DNA from: Rotaria sordida
Taxonomy: Eukaryota > Rotifera > Eurotatoria > Philodinida > Philodinidae
Direction of reading: 5' to 3'
Assembly: GCA_905250125.1 (NCBI GenBank)
Contig: CAJNOL010000271.1
Span: 109,915 to 173,914 of the forward strand
Length of the DNA stretch: 64,000 nt
Shown here: positions 61,301-64,000 of the stretch, piece after piece
Position numbering within the stretch: position 1 is the stretch's first letter
How the letters are laid out: each line of letters begins with the position of its first letter
Made by a program: the position numbers and the translations under genes
Notes under the pieces: generated by a model
Told to the model about the DNA's origin: nothing
Databases searched by the model: none
The model's input: only the letters and a program-made list of their open reading frames with translations

Positions 61301-63678
61301 CCGTGGAAAACATGAAGTTGTCTGGCAAGTTAAAAAAACCAGCTGGTTTTTTACTAGAAATCGAGGCTCAAACGATAGTTTTTGCTAGAAAATGTTGAAC
61401 AGTTGTTAAAATGTTTCGCTTCACGAAGAAGTGACCACATGAGCGTGCTCGGCTTAAAAGTATCTGTGATTTTTCTGTTTTTAGGGCAATTTTACTTTTT
61501 CCTACCTTTTGGAGAGCCTCAGTTTCGGACAGCCGTCACTAGCATGGTCTCCTTCAGTGGCGAAATCGATAAGAGTTATCGTAACAGATTTTCCCTTTGA
61601 AAAGAATAAGAAAAAGGACAGTTTTTCATGGGTCTGGGAAAAGTTTTTACTTTGCGAAAAATAACAGTTACGTACCCGCAGTCACTTGAGAAAAACTTTC
61701 AACTTTGGTTAATTTTTCCTTTGAAACAGCCCAATTTAGAACAATCGTTGTCAGCGTAGCCATCTTCAGCGACAAAAGTGTAGAGAAATTTTCTTACATT
61801 AGATTGCGGATTCTCTTCTCGAAAATTTACTAGAGAAAGTCAAAGCTTTCAAGAAGAATGCAAAAAGTAGTCCCTTCGCAAAATATTGTCACATTTTAGG
61901 TTGCAAGACAAAGATTAATATCAGGTCTGATGCAAAAAAATTTTGCTTCCCCAATCTTGGCTGCCTCACGACCCATCTTACATCTAGAGACCAAAATCGA
62001 ACCGAACTTGAACCACTTTTTGAAACATGAAGCCTAGCCGTACTCGAACCAGCAAATCCTGGTTCGATTCGATTAGTGTTACATCTCTTTCCAATCCTGG
62101 GTCCTCGCGCGGGCCTGGCATTTACACGCTCTATTTAATGCTTCTCTTTTGAAATACGTTTTTTTCAACATGCACGCCATGTAAACACACTACGTTCTCA
62201 GTATGTTTTATGCAAACTGTACTTAGATACTAACGTTTTCCTTTGACAACATGTTAAAATGCAGTTTTCATGTAACAGAATGATAAAATTTTTTAGTCCT
62301 GCTGCCGCTTGAATTATTTTGCCTGTTGACCGAAGGAAAGACAGTATTGGAATCCTATATAAAAATAACGTTTACTTATAGAAAAACAATGATTTTTTTC
62401 ACAATTATGTATGATCTTCTCAATCTGAAGAGCAAATTCATGAAAAGTTTACCTAACAAAGTATCTGACCACACATACCAGTTCCACACAAATACGTTTA
62501 TTGTAGTAAAAATTGTTGAATATTCTGTCTATCAAATGTTGTGAGGAACTATAATTCAGAGACGTCCACCGCGGCCGAAAATCTACCGCTGCCGCACGGT
62601 AGCCTTAAAAAAAGCTGCCACACTGCTGCCGCGCCGTGACGATTTATTGAAAAATATTGCCGTGACACTGCCGCGATGAATTATAGAAAAAAACGTGCCG
62701 TCGCGGCAGTTTTCAAAAAAGTGTTTCTAATTTCACTGCTGCGACTATATTTGACCAGAGATATTGGTACTAGTCCATCGGATACATTCAATCTTGGGGC
62801 GTTTCATTTGTAAATCCTGAAATTCTATTAAATTCATGCAATTTTTCAATGCCTTCCAAAAAATCCTGCTGCTGTCACGATGGTTTTTTAAAAAACCTGC
62901 CGCTACCGCGCTGCTGGCACGATGATTTTTTAAAAATCTGCGGCTACCGCACCGCAATGGGCATCTCTGCTAGAATTTGATCATTGCTGAAGGAATTCAT
63001 GAAGATTTATATAGAATTCAATAATGAACATCTTCTTCATTTGACTACCTTACCCGAACTGATGACTGATGATTCTGATTAATTTTTGTGGCATTGACAC
63101 TGTCTGCTTCACAATTTAATAATTCGACAAAATGTTGACTGGCAATTGACTTTGCAGAATTATCTCGAATTGTCCTAAAGGAATTGGAGATTAAGGGGTT
63201 TTGGGTCACCCTTTCTATCCTCTTCCTCCGTCTGGTAGTGACAGACCAGGGTTTATCTCGATGAAAGCGAGTAGACAAGATCGCCGACATCTATTTAGAT
63301 AAAAAGAAAATATGACTAATCCAAGATTTCAAGAGCCTGACCGGAAATAAAGTGTCTTCATGATTTGCAGACTTTGGCGAATGACTATTGTTTCTTGGTG
63401 GTCGGATGGTTACGTGAACAATACTGGGAATTTGCTTGTTTTTTGTCAAAGAATGATGATTCTAGATCGAAATGACTCGTCAGAATGAAGACAGAAAATA
63501 AAAAGAAACTCACTTGAATTCGTAATGATGAATGACGAACTTGACGAGGAACTTTATTGACACGTGGTGCGGATGATAAAGGAGGGTATGAAATATTGTG
63601 TACATCTGTAAGTGAAGTTAACAATATTCGATGATGATCATCTCGTATTGCCTTTCTGTCTATTGGAGTGACCTTCAT
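54318..63678 (-). CDS. Type II membrane protein with Thr stalk and FG-GAP propeller
   Basis: Six exons keep frame: 63678-63514, 63290-63054, 58985-58815, 58645-58569, 58514-58114, 55357-54318, about 696 residues. Residues 1 to about 217 are basic, Ser/Asn-rich and probably cytosolic. Then come a Cys-rich juxtamembrane part (PICCRYSPICLCLC, possible palmitoylation), a membrane helix (LALVLAGAIIAVVVVSLI), and a Thr/Ser stalk of about 100 residues likely to be heavily O-glycosylated. The last exon carries seven repeats of about 49 residues of the type DVNGDGKPDIIVAN..VLLNTGNGTF. This is the FG-GAP/VCBS pattern with a calcium-binding DxNxDGxxD loop; seven copies suggest a seven-bladed beta-propeller outside the cell. 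No signal peptide, hence type II. Such proteins are abundant in bdelloid rotifers; ligands unknown. The first exon may extend upstream (frame open to about 63703). The two large introns (4.1 and 2.8 kb) hold MITEs. The E-F join was chosen by phase (T|CT). Confidence 0.8.
56595..56939. mobile_element. TTAA-type palindromic MITE
   Basis: Left end CACATTGGGCCCGATGTCGC after TTAA (56591-56594); the inverted right end is followed by TTCA (56940-56943), a near match to a TTAA duplication. The arms of about 120 bases pair well through GTTTAACGAGAAACTGTATA, GAAAAACACTTTCTTTTGCT and TCTTGGCAA. A TTAA target suggests piggyBac-type mobilisation. The left arm holds a perfect 20-base palindrome centred on CCACCGGTGG. 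No coding capacity. Confidence 0.75.
57065..57943. mobile_element. Non-autonomous TIR element, arms about 172 bases
   Basis: The left arm 57065 to about 57237 and the right arm about 57772 to 57943 are inverted copies: GTTCGTGCAACATTAAATAA, ATAAGGAGGTATCTTTAATT, TTTATACCAAGT and TTTCTAACAATTTGTTAAAA recur inverted. The 530-base centre has no recognisable frame. No clear target duplication, so the superfamily is not assigned. Confidence 0.8.
59522..59807. repeat. Inverted repeat with GT-rich flanks
   Basis: Left and right arms share, inverted, AACTGGTATGAACTCGTTAG, CTTTAGCTC and CAGCG.ACTCCA around a spacer of about 45 bases. Outside the arms lie a GT-rich patch (59499-59522) and its AC-rich counterpart (59872-59905), so the whole element may be about 415 bases (59491-59905). 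Confidence 0.65.
62557..62969. mobile_element. hAT-like MITE with 8-base target duplication
   Basis: The ends are CAGAGACGTCCACCGCGG and, inverted, CAGAGATGCCCATTGCGG. The element is flanked by ctataatt (62549-62556) and ctagaatt (62970-62977), an 8-base duplication with one mismatch. The interior is unusually GC-rich for this genome and full of CTGCCGC- and CCGCTGCC-type repeats. There is no transposase. These are hAT hallmarks. Confidence 0.85.
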
Positions 63679-63703
63679 TGCAGTACCACAATTGGAATAT
63701 CTG

Positions 63704-64000
63704 CTGTTGTAATCGACAACAAAAAAATAAAAATTTTTATTTTAATTCACTAGCATATTGCATTATATATTCCACATATGATGAACAGAACTGGTGAATA
63801 ATTATGCATCTTGGAGATGTCTTAAGAGTGAGAAAATGTGCGCTATATAAAGGCTTCTTGCTCATATATGTAAGGCACGCAGGTTTCATTAACCCAATTT
63901 CTAACGAAAAAAATTGAATAAAAGACATGTTTTTTTTTACATATAATACAAATTAATGAATTTTTTGTGAAAAACACTTGCTATGCAAGCGAGAACGAAT
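63704..64000. other. Right edge, no gene assigned
   Basis: The minus-strand frame 63737-63928 has no recognisable family. Upstream exons of the FG-GAP membrane protein could lie here or beyond the window edge. Confidence 0.35.

Larger units (their letters stand above)
58986..63053 (-). other. 4.1-kb intron with several transposon remnants
   Basis: It holds the inverted repeat 59522-59807, the hAT-like MITE 62557-62969 and, less surely, a GC-richer region 60975-62095 whose ends have CAGAGACG- and AGAGATG-type words and GGTTCG repeats (perhaps a degraded hAT-like element). The plus-strand frames here (60485-60709, 60770-61111, 61382-61600 and others) have no family similarity. Confidence 0.6.

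Noticed and set aside
60975-62095. A 1.1-kb hAT-like element with CAGAGACG/AGAGATG ends
   Set aside because: The end similarity is short and no target duplication could be matched, so it is only mentioned in the intron entry.
63737-63928. 63-codon minus-strand frame at the right edge as first exon of the membrane protein
   Set aside because: No donor could be joined to the exon at 63678-63514 with convincing phase, and the translation has no recognisable feature.

Overview
The window is animal nuclear DNA, very AT-rich, with intron-split genes. The seven-repeat FG-GAP/VCBS membrane protein, the many tiny AT-rich introns, the T-rich 3' splice-like signals just before start codons and the dense short foldback/MITE elements fit a bdelloid rotifer (perhaps a Rotaria-like genome). 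That assignment is an inference, not proof. There is one 100-base assembly gap (6923-7022). No rRNA, tRNA, CRISPR, retrovirus-like or capsid-bearing element was recognised.

Layout. 288-956 (-): disordered protein of unknown function. 2860-6570 (-): QTRT1, catalytic subunit of queuine tRNA-ribosyltransferase, 9 exons. 8737-10456 (+): AMT-type ammonium transporter, 6 exons. About 10975-11440 (-): dead mariner transposase fragment. 13419-14617 (-): QTMAN (GTDC1), the tRNA-queuosine mannosyltransferase, 2 exons. 16950-19561 (-): CCDC6 coiled-coil protein, 5 exons, head-to-head with 19982-25393 (+): ERP44, 9 exons, ending in RDEL. 25631-30318 (+): RHEB-like small GTPase with an altered G domain, 6 exons, its large intron filled with nested DNA elements. 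34636-35316 (+): globin-X-like protein, 3 exons, with an acylation-type MGC start but no heme-ligand histidines. 40372-41951 (-): unrecognised 351-residue protein, 7 exons. 48526-49640 (+): voltage-gated proton channel HVCN1. 51246-52523 (-): CYTH-domain protein whose second intron contains a complete same-strand SNRNP35 gene (51658-52176). 54318-63678 (-): type II membrane protein with a Thr-rich stalk and a predicted seven-bladed FG-GAP propeller.

Between and inside genes lie many inverted-repeat elements: a palindrome of about 1.3 kb (37273-38574), foldbacks at 31692-32603, 46427-46992 and 47295-48146, a hAT-like MITE with an 8-bp target duplication (62557-62969), a hAT-like MITE nested in a TA-flanked palindrome (26756-27352), a TTAA-type MITE (56595-56939) and a Tc1-like MITE (50638-51077).

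Togetherness. Most genes are unrelated housekeeping or signalling genes. The exception is QTRT1 and QTMAN, which act at the first and last steps of making mannosyl-queuosine in tRNA and lie about 7 kb apart on the same strand with only the ammonium transporter between. Exon boundaries given here were derived by hand from reading frame, GT/AG sites, phase continuity and remembered family sequences; they keep frame throughout, but no alignment software was used.
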